In this document: one piece after another, positions 7,408-15,570 of the stretch | Layout of the letters: each line of letters opens with the position of its first letter | Numbering within the stretch: the first letter of the stretch is position 1 | Assembly (NCBI GenBank): GCA_001689535.1 | Contig: LUJP01000011.1 | Location: forward strand, 32,346-58,983 | Source of the DNA: Bacteroidales bacterium M5 | GTDB lineage: Bacteria; Bacteroidota; Bacteroidia; Bacteroidales; Muribaculaceae | Length of the DNA: 26,638 nt | Direction of reading: 5' to 3' | Notes under the pieces: model-generated | Databases searched by the model: none | What the model was told of the DNA's origin: nothing | Seen by the model: the letters and a program-made list of their open reading frames with translations, nothing else | Translations under genes and position numbers: made by a program

Positions 7408-10209
7408 ATGAGTAAAATTATCAGGGGAGCGGCCGGGCGTGCATGCCTCGGGATTCTGCTCTCGTTAGGGCTGTGGGGATGCTCCAGCCATGAGTCAAGT
7501 ATAGACCTTGCAGGTGAATGGTCAATTTCTTACGACGGGGGCGCCCGAACCGCCACAGTGACGCTTCCGGGCTCCATGACTACCAACGGCCTGGGAGATG
7601 AGCCGGGCCTTGAAACGCCCTGGACAGGCCAGATAGTAGACTCGTCGTTCTTCAAATCTCCGGAGTACGCTCGGTTCCGCGAAGCAGGAAATTTCAAGGT
7701 GCCGTTCTGGCTCCAGCCTGAAAAATACTATCGTGGCAAAGCTTATTATACCCGTGAAGTCGATATTCCCTCCTCGTGGAACGACAAGCAGATAGAGCTC
7801 GAGCTCGAGCGCTGCCACTGGATAACCGAGGTGGAAATAGACGGTAAAAAAGCCGGGACACGCACTTCGCTTGCAACGCCTCATATTTATAATCTGTCGG
7901 AACTGCTCACACCCGGTCGCCACACAATAAGACTGACCGTGGACAACAGTCTTGACTGCATAGACCCCGGAATTAACTCACATAGCGTCACCGACCATAC
8001 CCAGGGCAACTGGAACGGTGTCGCAGGCAAGATGGAGCTGAGGGCCAGAGACCGTGTGAATATACGTGGCACAAAGGTGTTCCCTGATGCCATGGCCCGT
8101 AAGGTCAGGGTCGAGACGTATGTGGAGAATGCCACCGGCGCTACGGTGCAGGGTACTCTTGCCGGAAAAATCGGCAAGGTGGAAAAATGCGACGACGTGA
8201 CGTTGGAGCCCGGTGAAAACAGAATTGTGACCGAATTCGTTCTCGGTGCCGACGCTCCGCAATGGAACGAATTCAATCCACAGCTTCTTACCCTTAATCA
8301 GGAGCTGAAAGCCGGCGACATGAATGACAACCGCGCCACGGAATTCGGTCTGCGCACAATCGAGGCGCGCGACGGCAAGATTCTGGTCAACGGGCGTCCG
8401 GTGTTCCTTCGCGGCACCCTTGACTGCGCCGCATTCCCTATCACAGGCTATCCTCCCACCGACGAGGCTGCGTGGGACAAGATTTACGATACTCTCAAGG
8501 CCTATGGCCTTAATCATGTTAGGTTTCACAGCTGGTGTCCCCCTGAAGCCGCATTCGCCTCGGCCGACCGCAAAGGCGTGTATCTGCAGGTAGAATGCGG
8601 CTCATGGGCCAACACCTCCACCTCTATCGGCGACGGTCATCCAATAGACCGCTTCATAGCCGAAGAGAGCCAGGCGATAGCTGATGCCTACGGCAATCAT
8701 CCGTCGTTCGTGATGATGACCTACGGCAATGAACCCGCCGGCAACGGAATGGTGAAATATCTTACCGACTTCGTGGAGGGCTGGAAAGCACGCGACGCAC
8801 GCCGCATCTACTCCGTGGCCTCCGGCTGGCCCAATGTGCCCGAAAGCCAGTATCTGGTCGATCCCACCCCGCGCATCCAGGGCTGGGGACAGGGACTCTG
8901 GAGCGTAATCAACTCCCGCCGTCCCGCAGCGGATTTCACATTCAATGACTATACATCACGTTACAATCAGCCGATTGTAAGCCACGAGATAGGACAATGG
9001 TGCGTCTATCCAAATTTCAATGAGATAGAGAAATACACGGGAGTAATGAAACCCCGCAATATGGAGATATTCCGCCAGACGCTTGCCGATGCCGGACTGG
9101 CGCATCTTGCCGACAGTTTCCTTATGGCTTCGGGCAAACTCCAGACGTTATGCTACAAGGCAGATATAGAGGCCGCCCTTCGTTCGAAGGATATGGATGG
9201 ATTCCAGCTTCTGGGACTTGAGGACTTCCCGGGCCAGGGTACGGCACTTGTGGGTGTGCTCGACGCGTTCTATGAGCCGAAACCCTACGTGACGGCTGCC
9301 GAATACAGCCGGTTCTGCAACACCACCGTTCCGCTCGCCCATCTGCCCCGGATGATATTCACTACGGCCGACACTCTGCGCCCCCCCGTGAGTGTAGCTC
9401 ATTTCGGAGCCGCCGATATGGAGGCGTCGGTACCCGCCACATGGAGCCTTACTGACGCTGACGGCGGCGAAATAGCCTCGGGCAATTTCCGACATGGAAA
9501 TCTGCCTGCCGGCAGTCGCTCGCCCCTCGGCGATATTGAAGTGGCTCTGGCAGGGGTACAGGCTCCCGCACAGCTTCGCCTTACCGCAACCGTAGGCGAT
9601 AATGCCAACGACTGGAATATATGGGTGTATCCCCGGAAGGTTGCACCGGCGGCAGAAATAATGATGACAGACCGTCTGGACGCCAAAGCCCGCGCCGAAC
9701 TTGCCAAGGGTGGAAAAGTGCTTCTGTCGGTGCGTAAAGGCGAGATGACCGACTCGCTTGGCGGCGATGTGGCCAACGGCTTCTCAAGCATATTCTGGAA
9801 CACGGCATGGACGGGCAAACAGGCTCCCCATACTTTGGGCGTGCTCGTGGATCCCGCTCATCCGGCTTTATCACAGTTCCCCACAGCCTATCACAGCGAC
9901 TATCAGTGGTGGGACGCCATGACCAATTCATCGGTTGTGAAACTCGCCAAAGTAGCTCCACAGGCACGTCCCATAGTGAGAGTGATTGACGACTGGTTTA
10001 CCAACCGTCCTCTGGGGCTTATATTTGAGGTGAAGACCGGCGGCGGCAGTCTGCTTGTGAGCGGCGTGGATTTCTGGAATGATATGGAAAACCGCCCCGA
10101 GGCACGGCAGCTTCTGAAGAGCCTTACGGATTATATGGCTTCGCCCGCGTTCAATCCCGACACGGAAGCCGACACTGAAAAAGTGGCTTCCATAGTTAGG
10201 ACCAAATAG
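7408..10209 (+). CDS. Glycoside hydrolase family 2-like lipoprotein
   Basis: A predicted outer-surface or periplasmic glycosidase of 933 residues, substrate unknown. The N-terminus is a lipoprotein signal ending in LWGC with Cys25, followed by Ser. Residues about 35-215 look like the GH2 sugar-binding jelly roll (KAYYTREVDIP...), about 215-318 an Ig-like domain, and about 319-640 a TIM barrel (DGKILVNGRPVFLRGTLDC; HVRFHSWCPPEAAFASADRK). The likely acid/base is Glu442 in YGNEPAGN and the likely nucleophile Glu527 in SHEIGQWCVYP. The last ~290 residues add a beta-sandwich and a domain reminiscent of GATase1/trimerization-like folds (GGKVLLSVRKG; LGLIFEVKTGGGSLLVSG). The overall match to GH2/clan GH-A is clear, but the sequence is far from LacZ, glucuronidase or mannosidase types, so I give no EC number. 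It may be co-transcribed with the phosphoesterase gene 139 bases downstream. Confidence 0.85.
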   Translation: MSKIIRGAAGRACLGILLSLGLWGCSSHESSIDLAGEWSISYDGGARTATVTLPGSMTTNGLGDEPGLETPWTGQIVDSSFFKSPEYARFREAGNFKVPFWLQPEKYYRGKAYYTREVDIPSSWNDKQIELELERCHWITEVEIDGKKAGTRTSLATPHIYNLSELLTPGRHTIRLTVDNSLDCIDPGINSHSVTDHTQGNWNGVAGKMELRARDRVNIRGTKVFPDAMARKVRVETYVENATGATVQGTLAGKIGKVEKCDDVTLEPGENRIVTEFVLGADAPQWNEFNPQLLTLNQELKAGDMNDNRATEFGLRTIEARDGKILVNGRPVFLRGTLDCAAFPITGYPPTDEAAWDKIYDTLKAYGLNHVRFHSWCPPEAAFASADRKGVYLQVECGSWANTSTSIGDGHPIDRFIAEESQAIADAYGNHPSFVMMTYGNEPAGNGMVKYLTDFVEGWKARDARRIYSVASGWPNVPESQYLVDPTPRIQGWGQGLWSVINSRRPAADFTFNDYTSRYNQPIVSHEIGQWCVYPNFNEIEKYTGVMKPRNMEIFRQTLADAGLAHLADSFLMASGKLQTLCYKADIEAALRSKDMDGFQLLGLEDFPGQGTALVGVLDAFYEPKPYVTAAEYSRFCNTTVPLAHLPRMIFTTADTLRPPVSVAHFGAADMEASVPATWSLTDADGGEIASGNFRHGNLPAGSRSPLGDIEVALAGVQAPAQLRLTATVGDNANDWNIWVYPRKVAPAAEIMMTDRLDAKARAELAKGGKVLLSVRKGEMTDSLGGDVANGFSSIFWNTAWTGKQAPHTLGVLVDPAHPALSQFPTAYHSDYQWWDAMTNSSVVKLAKVAPQARPIVRVIDDWFTNRPLGLIFEVKTGGGSLLVSGVDFWNDMENRPEARQLLKSLTDYMASPAFNPDTEADTEKVASIVRTK

Positions 10210-10348
10210 TAACCACTGGAGAAAACGGTCTGATTTTTTTTAGTTGAGGCAGTTTTCGCAAGGAGTTTATAGAGAGCTGACGCCCGCTGAGATAATGATT
10301 TGACCGGCCGGATTCAATTATTGTCAGTCACTAAAAGAAAAAAGGAAT

Positions 10349-11320
10349 ATGAAAGTAAAAGAATTGATTACCTTAGCCATTGTAAGTATCGCTCTTAGTC
10401 CGGTTGCATCTGCCGGAGATAAAATCACGTTTGCCATAGGCGCCGATTTCCATGCGCAGGACATACCGGCCGGTCTCACTAATGTAAAGGCATTTGTGGA
10501 CGAGGCGAAGAAAAAGAAAGTGGACTTCATCATTGAGCTGGGCGATTTCTGTCGTCTTGATGAAGGAAGCAGGCCTTATCATGAGGTGTGGAATAGTTTT
10601 GCCGGCGACAAATATCATGTGATTGGCAACCACGACATGGATTCCTATAATGCCGATGAATATGTGGAGGGAATGGGTATGCCGGGCCGATACTATTCGT
10701 TTGACAAGGGTGATTTCCACTTCATAGTGCTTGACGGCAATAATCTGTTTGACGGTAATACTTATACTCACTATCAATATGGTAACTTCTACAAGCCCAT
10801 GGAGCAGCGTGCTTTTATGGACCCGGAACAGATAGAGTGGCTTAAACGTGACCTTGCCTCGACCGACAAGAAGTGCGTGCTGTTCTCCCATCAGAGCATA
10901 GACGCCATGATGAACAACGGAGCCGAGGTGCGTAAGATTCTGGAGAATGCCAACAGGGATGCCGGTTTTAAGAAAGTGGTCCTGGCGTTTTCAGGCCATA
11001 CCCACAGCGATTACTCCGTAGAGATAAACGGTATCACTTACATTCAGATAAACAGCGCCTCGTATGTGTGGTGCGATGTCCCCACACAGACGGAGAAACG
11101 TTATCCGAAAGAAATAAACGACCGATATAGTCTTCTCAAGTATTCGATAACCTATGATGCTCCGCTTTTCGCCATAGTCACACTTACCGACAAGGGCGCA
11201 AAAGTGAAGGGCCGTAAAGCTAATTTCATGCCTCCTATGCCCAAGGAAGTGGGTCTGGGCGACACTATTGACGGATTCCCGCTGGTGAGCGTGATAGAAG
11301 ATGTAAACGTGAAGTTCTGA
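10349..11320 (+). CDS. Secreted calcineurin-like metallophosphoesterase
   Basis: A 323-residue exported hydrolase with a Sec signal peptide (MKVKELITLAIVSIALSPVASA, cleaved after Ala22). All metal-binding motifs of the calcineurin superfamily are intact: GADFH (Asp33, His35), LGDFC (Asp66), GNHD (Asn94, His95), FSHQ (His181) and GHTH (His217, His219). It therefore has the canonical D-x-H motif that the larger phosphoesterase at 4745-7225 lacks. An AAAAGGA stretch 5 bases before the ATG supports this start. I see no convincing promoter in the 139-base gap after the GH2-like gene; a run of eight T lies near 10233 but has only a weak hairpin in front. It may therefore form an operon with that gene. 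Natural substrate unknown. Confidence 0.88.
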   Translation: MKVKELITLAIVSIALSPVASAGDKITFAIGADFHAQDIPAGLTNVKAFVDEAKKKKVDFIIELGDFCRLDEGSRPYHEVWNSFAGDKYHVIGNHDMDSYNADEYVEGMGMPGRYYSFDKGDFHFIVLDGNNLFDGNTYTHYQYGNFYKPMEQRAFMDPEQIEWLKRDLASTDKKCVLFSHQSIDAMMNNGAEVRKILENANRDAGFKKVVLAFSGHTHSDYSVEINGITYIQINSASYVWCDVPTQTEKRYPKEINDRYSLLKYSITYDAPLFAIVTLTDKGAKVKGRKANFMPPMPKEVGLGDTIDGFPLVSVIEDVNVKF

Positions 11321-11338
11321 TACTGACAGTAAGATTAA

Positions 11339-11385
11339 GTGTGTCGATAGAGAGAGACTCTGACACGCCGCCCTTATTTTTTATT
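11339..11385 (+). terminator. Terminator between convergent genes
   Basis: GTGTC (11341-11345) pairs with GACAC (11362-11366), extended by a G-C and a G-U pair, and is followed on the plus strand by TTATTTTTTATT. It should end the phosphoesterase transcript and may also stop the minus-strand Phe/Tyr operon, whose last stop codon is at 11404, although the minus side lacks a good T-run. Confidence 0.6.
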
Positions 11386-11403
11386 ATAGAGGTAACTGAA
11401 TGC

Positions 11404-12177
11404 TTATGCGAGGTTGCGGCGCACACCGTCGATGAATGCCTTCATGGCGGCAGAGTCGCGTCGGGTCACTATGTCGCGCAGATGGGCGAGGTTGTCGATG
11501 ATGAGGTCGAGTTTCTCGGGCGTGAGGGGGTTGAAAAGGATTTCCGAAAGAAGGAAATCGTCCTCGCTCATGAGCCCGCGGGCTATGGTCATGTGGCGCT
11601 TGAATGTGGTGCCGGGTGCGTCCTGATGCTTCATCACCGCTCCGAAAGCGAGGGTGGAAGCGAACGGGATGCTCAGTGAATAGGCTATGGTCTCGTCGTG
11701 CTCGGCGAAGGTGTATTCCACTATGTGCAGGTGCAGGCGGCGGTAGAGGTCGTGGAAAAATACTCGTCCCAGATGGTCGCCCTCCTTGATTATCACCACG
11801 TTTTCGTCGGCAAGATTGCTCAGCGACGCGAATGTGGGGCCGAACATGGGGTGGGTGGACACAAACGGATGTCCGCAGCCGGCGTAGAACTCCGGCAGGC
11901 CGGTCTTTACGGAGGCGATGTCGCTGAGTATGCAGCGCTCCGGCAGGTAGGGAAGCACGCTCTTGAAGGCGGAGAGGGTGTATTTGACGGTTGCGGCGTT
12001 GATTACGAGTTCCGGCTCGAACTCCTTCACCTGTTCGGGGCGTGTGAAACGCTCCACATTGAATGTGAAACGGAGGCGCTGGGGATTGGTGTCGAGCACC
12101 GCCACCTGATGGTCAAACGAGAGGAGATCGCAGAAAAACGAGCCCATTTTGCCGGCTCCTATAATGAGGATTTTCAT
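11404..12177 (-). CDS. tyrA: Prephenate dehydrogenase
   Basis: Converts prephenate and NAD(P)+ to 4-hydroxyphenylpyruvate and CO2, the committed step to tyrosine. The 257-residue protein starts with a Rossmann nucleotide-binding loop, GAGKMG (residues 7-12), followed by Asp29 at the end of the second strand, which favours NAD. The substrate motif STHPMFGP (107-114) is typical of TyrA. It is a short, single-domain form: no chorismate mutase (that activity is fused to the upstream DAHP synthase) and no C-terminal ACT domain. The start codon overlaps the stop of the upstream gene by 4 bases (ATGA), so it is the last and translationally coupled gene of the operon. Control is probably by the pheA leader attenuator. 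Confidence 0.93.
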   Translation of the reverse strand: MKILIIGAGKMGSFFCDLLSFDHQVAVLDTNPQRLRFTFNVERFTRPEQVKEFEPELVINAATVKYTLSAFKSVLPYLPERCILSDIASVKTGLPEFYAGCGHPFVSTHPMFGPTFASLSNLADENVVIIKEGDHLGRVFFHDLYRRLHLHIVEYTFAEHDETIAYSLSIPFASTLAFGAVMKHQDAPGTTFKRHMTIARGLMSEDDFLLSEILFNPLTPEKLDLIIDNLAHLRDIVTRRDSAAMKAFIDGVRRNLA

Positions 12178-13250
12178 TTGCTTTCAAGAATTTCGATTTG
12201 CTGTCTTACGGATTCCTCGTGGATGGCCGAGAGGACGGTGCGCACGAAGTCGGCCGCCATTCCAAGTTCGGCACCCTGGTCGGCGCGGGAGTTGAGTATG
12301 TCGTCGAAACGGCTTGTCTGCACCACGGCCATGGAATGTTCCTTCTTGTAGCGGCCGATGTCGCGGCACACGGCCATGCGGCGGCTGAGCACGTCGAGAA
12401 GCTCGTTGTCGAGGCGGTCGATGCTCTGGCGGAGCTGGCGCAGGCTCTCGGTGGACTGCTTGCTGTCGCGCATCACCAGATTGTCGAGAATCACGGCGAG
12501 CACATCGGGCGTCACCTGCTGGGCCTTGTCGCTCCATGCGCTGTCGGGGTTGCAGTGGCTTTCGATTATTAGACCGTCGAAGCCCATGTCGAGGGCCTGC
12601 TGCGATAGCGGGGCTATGAGCTCACGCTTGCCGCCGATGTGGCTTGGGTCGCATATCACGGTGAGATTGGGAAAGCGGCGGCGCAGTTCGATGGGAATGT
12701 GCCACTGAGGCTGATTGCGGTAAAGATGCTTTCCGTAGGCCGAGAAACCGCGGTGGATGGCGCCGAGACGGCGCACGCCGGCGTTGTAGATGCGCTGCAG
12801 GGAGCCTATCCAGAGTTCGAGGTCGGCGTTGACGGGGTTTTTCACCAGCACGGTTAGGTCGGCGGCATCGCGCTCGGCGATAGCGTCGGCAATCTCCTGC
12901 ATGGCAAATGGATTGGCCGAGGTGCGGGCCCCGATCCACACCACGTTGATGCCGGCGTCGATCGCTGCGAGGGTGTGGGCGCGGTTGGCGACCTCGGTGG
13001 CGGGAATCATGCCCGTCTCGGCGGCCACACGCTGCATCCAGGGGAGTCCGACCAGCCCCACGCCTTCGAATCCTCCGGGGTGGGTGCGGGGCTTCCAGAG
13101 GCCTGCACGGAATATCTTTATGCCGTTGTCAGCGAGGTTATGGGCTGTGTCCAGAACCTGCTGCTCGCTTTCGGCGCTGCAGGGGCCGGCTATGATTATG
13201 GGGCGGCGTGCGCCCAGAGTGTCGTCGATTATGGGAAGAATATAGTTCAT
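12174..13250 (-). CDS. Bifunctional 3-deoxy-7-phosphoheptulonate synthase / chorismate mutase
   Basis: A 358-residue cytoplasmic enzyme that condenses phosphoenolpyruvate and erythrose 4-phosphate to DAHP, entering the shikimate pathway, and rearranges chorismate to prephenate. Residues about 1-262 are a type I-beta DAHP synthase barrel: AGPCSAES (21-28), KPRT (53-56), the IGART region near 107-111 and DPSHIGG (201-207). Residues about 265-358 are an AroQ-type mutase helix bundle (SLRQLRQSIDRLDNELLDVL; CRDIGRYKKEH). The C-terminal fusion is the form known from Bacteroidales; in a studied Prevotella homologue the two domains regulate each other and prephenate inhibits. It lies 29 bases after the aminotransferase gene and overlaps tyrA by 4 bases. 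The gene name varies (aroF/aroA), so I leave it blank. Confidence 0.95.
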   Translation of the reverse strand: MNYILPIIDDTLGARRPIIIAGPCSAESEQQVLDTAHNLADNGIKIFRAGLWKPRTHPGGFEGVGLVGLPWMQRVAAETGMIPATEVANRAHTLAAIDAGINVVWIGARTSANPFAMQEIADAIAERDAADLTVLVKNPVNADLELWIGSLQRIYNAGVRRLGAIHRGFSAYGKHLYRNQPQWHIPIELRRRFPNLTVICDPSHIGGKRELIAPLSQQALDMGFDGLIIESHCNPDSAWSDKAQQVTPDVLAVILDNLVMRDSKQSTESLRQLRQSIDRLDNELLDVLSRRMAVCRDIGRYKKEHSMAVVQTSRFDDILNSRADQGAELGMAADFVRTVLSAIHEESVRQQIEILESK

Positions 13251-13279
13251 ATAGGGGTGTTGTTGATAATTGTTACATG

Positions 13280-14437
13280 TTATTTTTCTGTGATGCGGCG
13301 GAGCGCCTCCTCAAGTCTTTCCGGGGGAGCGCAGAGCGATATGCGGATGTAGCGCTCTCCGTTCTTGCCGAAAATGAAGCCGGGGGTGATGAACACGCGG
13401 TAGTCGCGGAGCACGCGGTCGGCCATGGCCTCGCTTCCGGGTTCGGATTCGGGGATGCGTCCCCACAGGAACAGACCGCGCTGCAAGGGATCGAAGGAAC
13501 AACCGAGGGCCGTCATGATCCGTTCAGCGATTGAGCGGCGTTCGGTATAGGAGGCGTTGAGAGCCGTGAACCAAGCGTCATCGGCATCGAGGGCGGCAGC
13601 GGCGGCGAGCATCGCAGGCTTGAACTGGCCGGAATCCACGTTGCTTTTCACTTTCAGAATCCAGCCGATATACTGGGGATTGGAGGCAACCATGCCCATG
13701 CGCCATCCGGCCATATTGAATGTTTTGCTGAGGGAGTTCAGCTCGAGGGCCACATCAGTAGCTCCGGGCACCTGAAGAATGCTCATGGGAGCATCGTTGA
13801 GTATGAAGCTATAGGGATTGTCGTGAGCAATCACGATGTCGTGGCGGCGTCCGAACTCCACTGCTTTCTCGAACACGGAGCGGAGAGCGGGTGTGCCGGT
13901 GGGCATATGGGGATAGTTGAGCCACATCAGTTTCACGCCTTCCAGCGGTGTCTGCTCGAGAGCGTCGAAATCGGGCATCCATCCGTTTTCGGCCGTGAGA
14001 CTGTAGGGGCGCACCACAGCGCCGGCCAGACGGCTTGCGGAGGTGTAGGTGGGATAGCCGGGATCAGGCACCAGAGCTATGTCGCCGGGATTGATGAACG
14101 CCATGGTGATGTGGAGAATTGCCTCCTTGGAACCGATCATGGGCTGAATCATGGTGTCGGGGTCGAGCTCCACGCCGTAATGACGGGCATAGAACCGTGA
14201 CCATGCATCGCGGTATTCACGGATTCCGGCTGTCACCTGATAACCGTGGGTGGAGGCGCGGCCGGCTTCTGAGCAGAGGGTCTCCACGGCGGCGGGGGGC
14301 GGCGGCATGTCGGGACCTCCCACGCCGAGCGACACGATATCGGCACCGGCGGCGTTGAGCGCCGCAACTTCTTTCATTTTGCGCTGCAGGTAGTATTCCT
14401 GGACCGAGGCAACGCGTTCGGAGGGTTTTATGTTCAT
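13280..14437 (-). CDS. PLP-dependent class I/II aminotransferase, probably for Phe and Tyr
   Basis: A 385-residue fold-type I aminotransferase. Lys238 in SLSKTFNMAGWRMG is the Schiff-base lysine; Asp206 and Tyr209 (AHDNPYS) hold the cofactor; Asn174 lies in NYPHMPTG, a variant of the NPxNPTG loop; a late Arg in RYIRISLC would bind the substrate carboxylate. Sequence alone does not separate aromatic, aspartate or LL-diaminopimelate-type specificity. The position decides the call: it overlaps pheA by 4 bases and precedes DAHP synthase-mutase and tyrA. It therefore most likely transaminates phenylpyruvate and 4-hydroxyphenylpyruvate with glutamate. Translation is probably coupled to pheA. Confidence 0.88.
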   Translation of the reverse strand: MNIKPSERVASVQEYYLQRKMKEVAALNAAGADIVSLGVGGPDMPPPPAAVETLCSEAGRASTHGYQVTAGIREYRDAWSRFYARHYGVELDPDTMIQPMIGSKEAILHITMAFINPGDIALVPDPGYPTYTSASRLAGAVVRPYSLTAENGWMPDFDALEQTPLEGVKLMWLNYPHMPTGTPALRSVFEKAVEFGRRHDIVIAHDNPYSFILNDAPMSILQVPGATDVALELNSLSKTFNMAGWRMGMVASNPQYIGWILKVKSNVDSGQFKPAMLAAAAALDADDAWFTALNASYTERRSIAERIMTALGCSFDPLQRGLFLWGRIPESEPGSEAMADRVLRDYRVFITPGFIFGKNGERYIRISLCAPPERLEEALRRITEK

Positions 14438-15342
14438 TTTGCTGGATTTTTTGACGATGGATTATAGACCGGAGGAGTAGGCGCCTCGCGATAGAGGCCG
14501 AGCTCGTGGAAGTCGTTGAGGAGCGGGGTAATCGCCGTAATGGCCTGATGATAGCGCACGGGGTCGGCGAAAGACACGTCGACATAGAAGCGGTATTCCC
14601 ATTCACGGCCCACAATGGGGGTTGACTGAATCTTTGTGAGGTTGATATCGTAGAACGACAGGATGGTGAGCACCTTGGAGAGCGCTCCCTGGGTGTGGGG
14701 GAGTGAGAACACGAGTGAAGCCTTGTCGACCTCGGTTGAAGCGGGGGCGATGTCGCGGGCCACGAGCGGATCGGCCAGAATCAGGAAGCGGGTGAAGTTG
14801 TGTTTGTTGGTCTCTATGCCGTCGGCGAGGATGTCGAGGCCGTAGAGCCGCGCGGCGTAAGCGCTGCACACTGCCGCATGGCCTGTGAGCCGGCGCGAGG
14901 CGATTTCGCGTGCGCTTCCGGCGGTATCGTTTTTCTCCACCATGCTCATGGCGGGATAGCGGCGCAGGAACTGCTCGCACTGCATCAGTGCTATGGGGTG
15001 GGAATTGACCTCATGGATATCGCCTATGGTCTGGCCCGGAAGAGCGCATAGCGCGTGGGAAATGCGCATCTTGTGTTCGCCCACCACCCGCGCGTTTGTG
15101 CGCCGTATAATCTCGTGGTTGGGGAGGATGCTTCCGGCTATGGTGTTTTCGATAGCCATGATTCCGAGAAGCGATGCGTCGGCGGTCATGGCGTCGGCCA
15201 GATCGGCGAATGTCTCACACTCCACAATGTCAATCTCGCAGCCGCGCCGGCTGAAGAATTCGCGCGCGGCAGCATCGTGGAAGCATCCGGCTTCGCCCTG
15301 GATGGCTACTCTGGGTCTGGTTTCTTCTGAATGGGATGTCAC
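14434..15342 (-). CDS. pheA: Prephenate dehydratase (GTG start)
   Basis: Converts prephenate to phenylpyruvate, the committed step to phenylalanine. The 302-residue protein has the catalytic domain in residues about 11-190: AIQGEAGCFHDAAA, the AIENTIAGS loop (63-71) and the TRF motif in HNFTRF (Thr184), which is essential in this family. A C-terminal ACT domain covers about 207-280 (KASLVFSLPHTQGALSKVL); the ESRP Phe-binding motif is degenerate (QSTP, 239-242), so allosteric inhibition may differ from the classic case. No chorismate mutase is fused. I use the GTG at 15342 because no in-frame ATG occurs before the conserved domain. In-frame sequence upstream runs back through the terminator hairpin without an ATG. 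First structural gene of the operon, controlled by the leader at 15343-15601. Confidence 0.94.
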   Translation of the reverse strand: MTSHSEETRPRVAIQGEAGCFHDAAAREFFSRRGCEIDIVECETFADLADAMTADASLLGIMAIENTIAGSILPNHEIIRRTNARVVGEHKMRISHALCALPGQTIGDIHEVNSHPIALMQCEQFLRRYPAMSMVEKNDTAGSAREIASRRLTGHAAVCSAYAARLYGLDILADGIETNKHNFTRFLILADPLVARDIAPASTEVDKASLVFSLPHTQGALSKVLTILSFYDINLTKIQSTPIVGREWEYRFYVDVSFADPVRYHQAITAITPLLNDFHELGLYREAPTPPVYNPSSKNPAK

Positions 15343-15367
15343 GTTGCTAAGTATTTGTGAAAAATAT

Positions 15368-15399
15368 CTGACCCGCTTGCCGTGAGGCAGGCGGGTCAG
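15368..15399 (-). terminator. Leader terminator upstream of pheA
   Basis: On the minus strand CTGACCCGC pairs perfectly with GCGGGTCAG (9 bp). After one mismatch, TGCC pairs with GGCA around a TCAC loop, and ATATTTTTC follows. It ends 26 bases before the pheA GTG, inside the leader, so it cannot be the terminator of an upstream coding gene. That position indicates attenuation. Confidence 0.85.
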
Positions 15400-15460
15400 T
15401 CGGTTTCAATGATGGTGAGCTTATTGTTTTTGACTTTCGATTGTGCGCGATGGCCCGCTT

Positions 15461-15517
15461 CTATTCGTGTGGAATAAAATAACCAAAAAAGTATGCGTAA
15501 AATCGGTTAGTCTTCAT
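15461..15517 (-). CDS. Phe/Tyr-rich leader peptide of the pheA operon
   Basis: A short ORF of 18 codons from ATG at 15517-15515 to TAG at 15463-15461, reading MKTNRFYAYFFGYFIPHE. Phe occurs at positions 6, 10, 11 and 14 and Tyr at 7, 9 and 13, so 7 of 18 residues are the two products of the operon. This resembles the Phe-rich PheL peptides of enterobacteria but senses both amino acids. It lies about 45 bases downstream of the predicted transcription start and 118 bases before pheA. The upstream bases are A/T-rich without a Shine-Dalgarno site, as is usual in Bacteroidetes. The peptide itself probably has no function beyond being translated. Confidence 0.8.
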   Translation of the reverse strand: MKTNRFYAYFFGYFIPHE

Positions 15518-15522
15518 ATTAT

Positions 15523-15549
15523 TCAGTTGGCGCCATAGCAAAATGCCAT
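15523..15549 (-). CDS. Possible 8-codon micro-ORF ahead of the leader peptide
   Basis: ATG at 15549-15547 to TGA at 15525-15523 reads MAFCYGAN, with one Phe and one Tyr. Its stop lies 5 bases before the leader ATG, so re-initiation is conceivable. It is short enough to be chance. A still earlier ATG at 15558-15556 is followed directly by a TAA stop. Confidence 0.25.
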   Translation of the reverse strand: MAFCYGAN

Positions 15550-15570
15550 GTTTTACATCGGTCAACGAGG

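Larger units (their letters stand above)
15343..15567 (-). promoter_or_regulatory. Phe/Tyr operon leader: ribosome-mediated transcription attenuator (predicted)
   Basis: The roughly 220-nt leader RNA between promoter and pheA contains, in order: a Phe/Tyr-rich leader ORF (15517-15461), the segment AAGCGGGCCA (15460-15451) immediately after its stop codon, a spacer of about 50 bases, and an intrinsic terminator (15399-15368). The segment is a near copy of the terminator 3' arm (AAGCGGGTCA), so it can pair instead with the 5' arm: GCGGG with CCCGC, one mismatch, then CA with TG. A ribosome finishing at the stop codon would cover this segment and let the terminator form. A ribosome stalled on Phe or Tyr codons would leave it free to act as antiterminator. 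The layout is seen directly; the mechanism is inferred by analogy with proteobacterial pheL and trpL. Confidence 0.8.

Noticed and set aside
10210..10348. Terminator or separate promoter between the GH2-like lipoprotein and the small phosphoesterase
   Set aside because: There is a run of eight T but only a 3-4 bp stem before it, and no good -33/-7 pair. Left open.
4745..11320. Polysaccharide utilization locus
   Set aside because: No SusC/SusD pair, no ECF sigma/anti-sigma and no hybrid two-component regulator is present, so I call it only an enzyme cluster.
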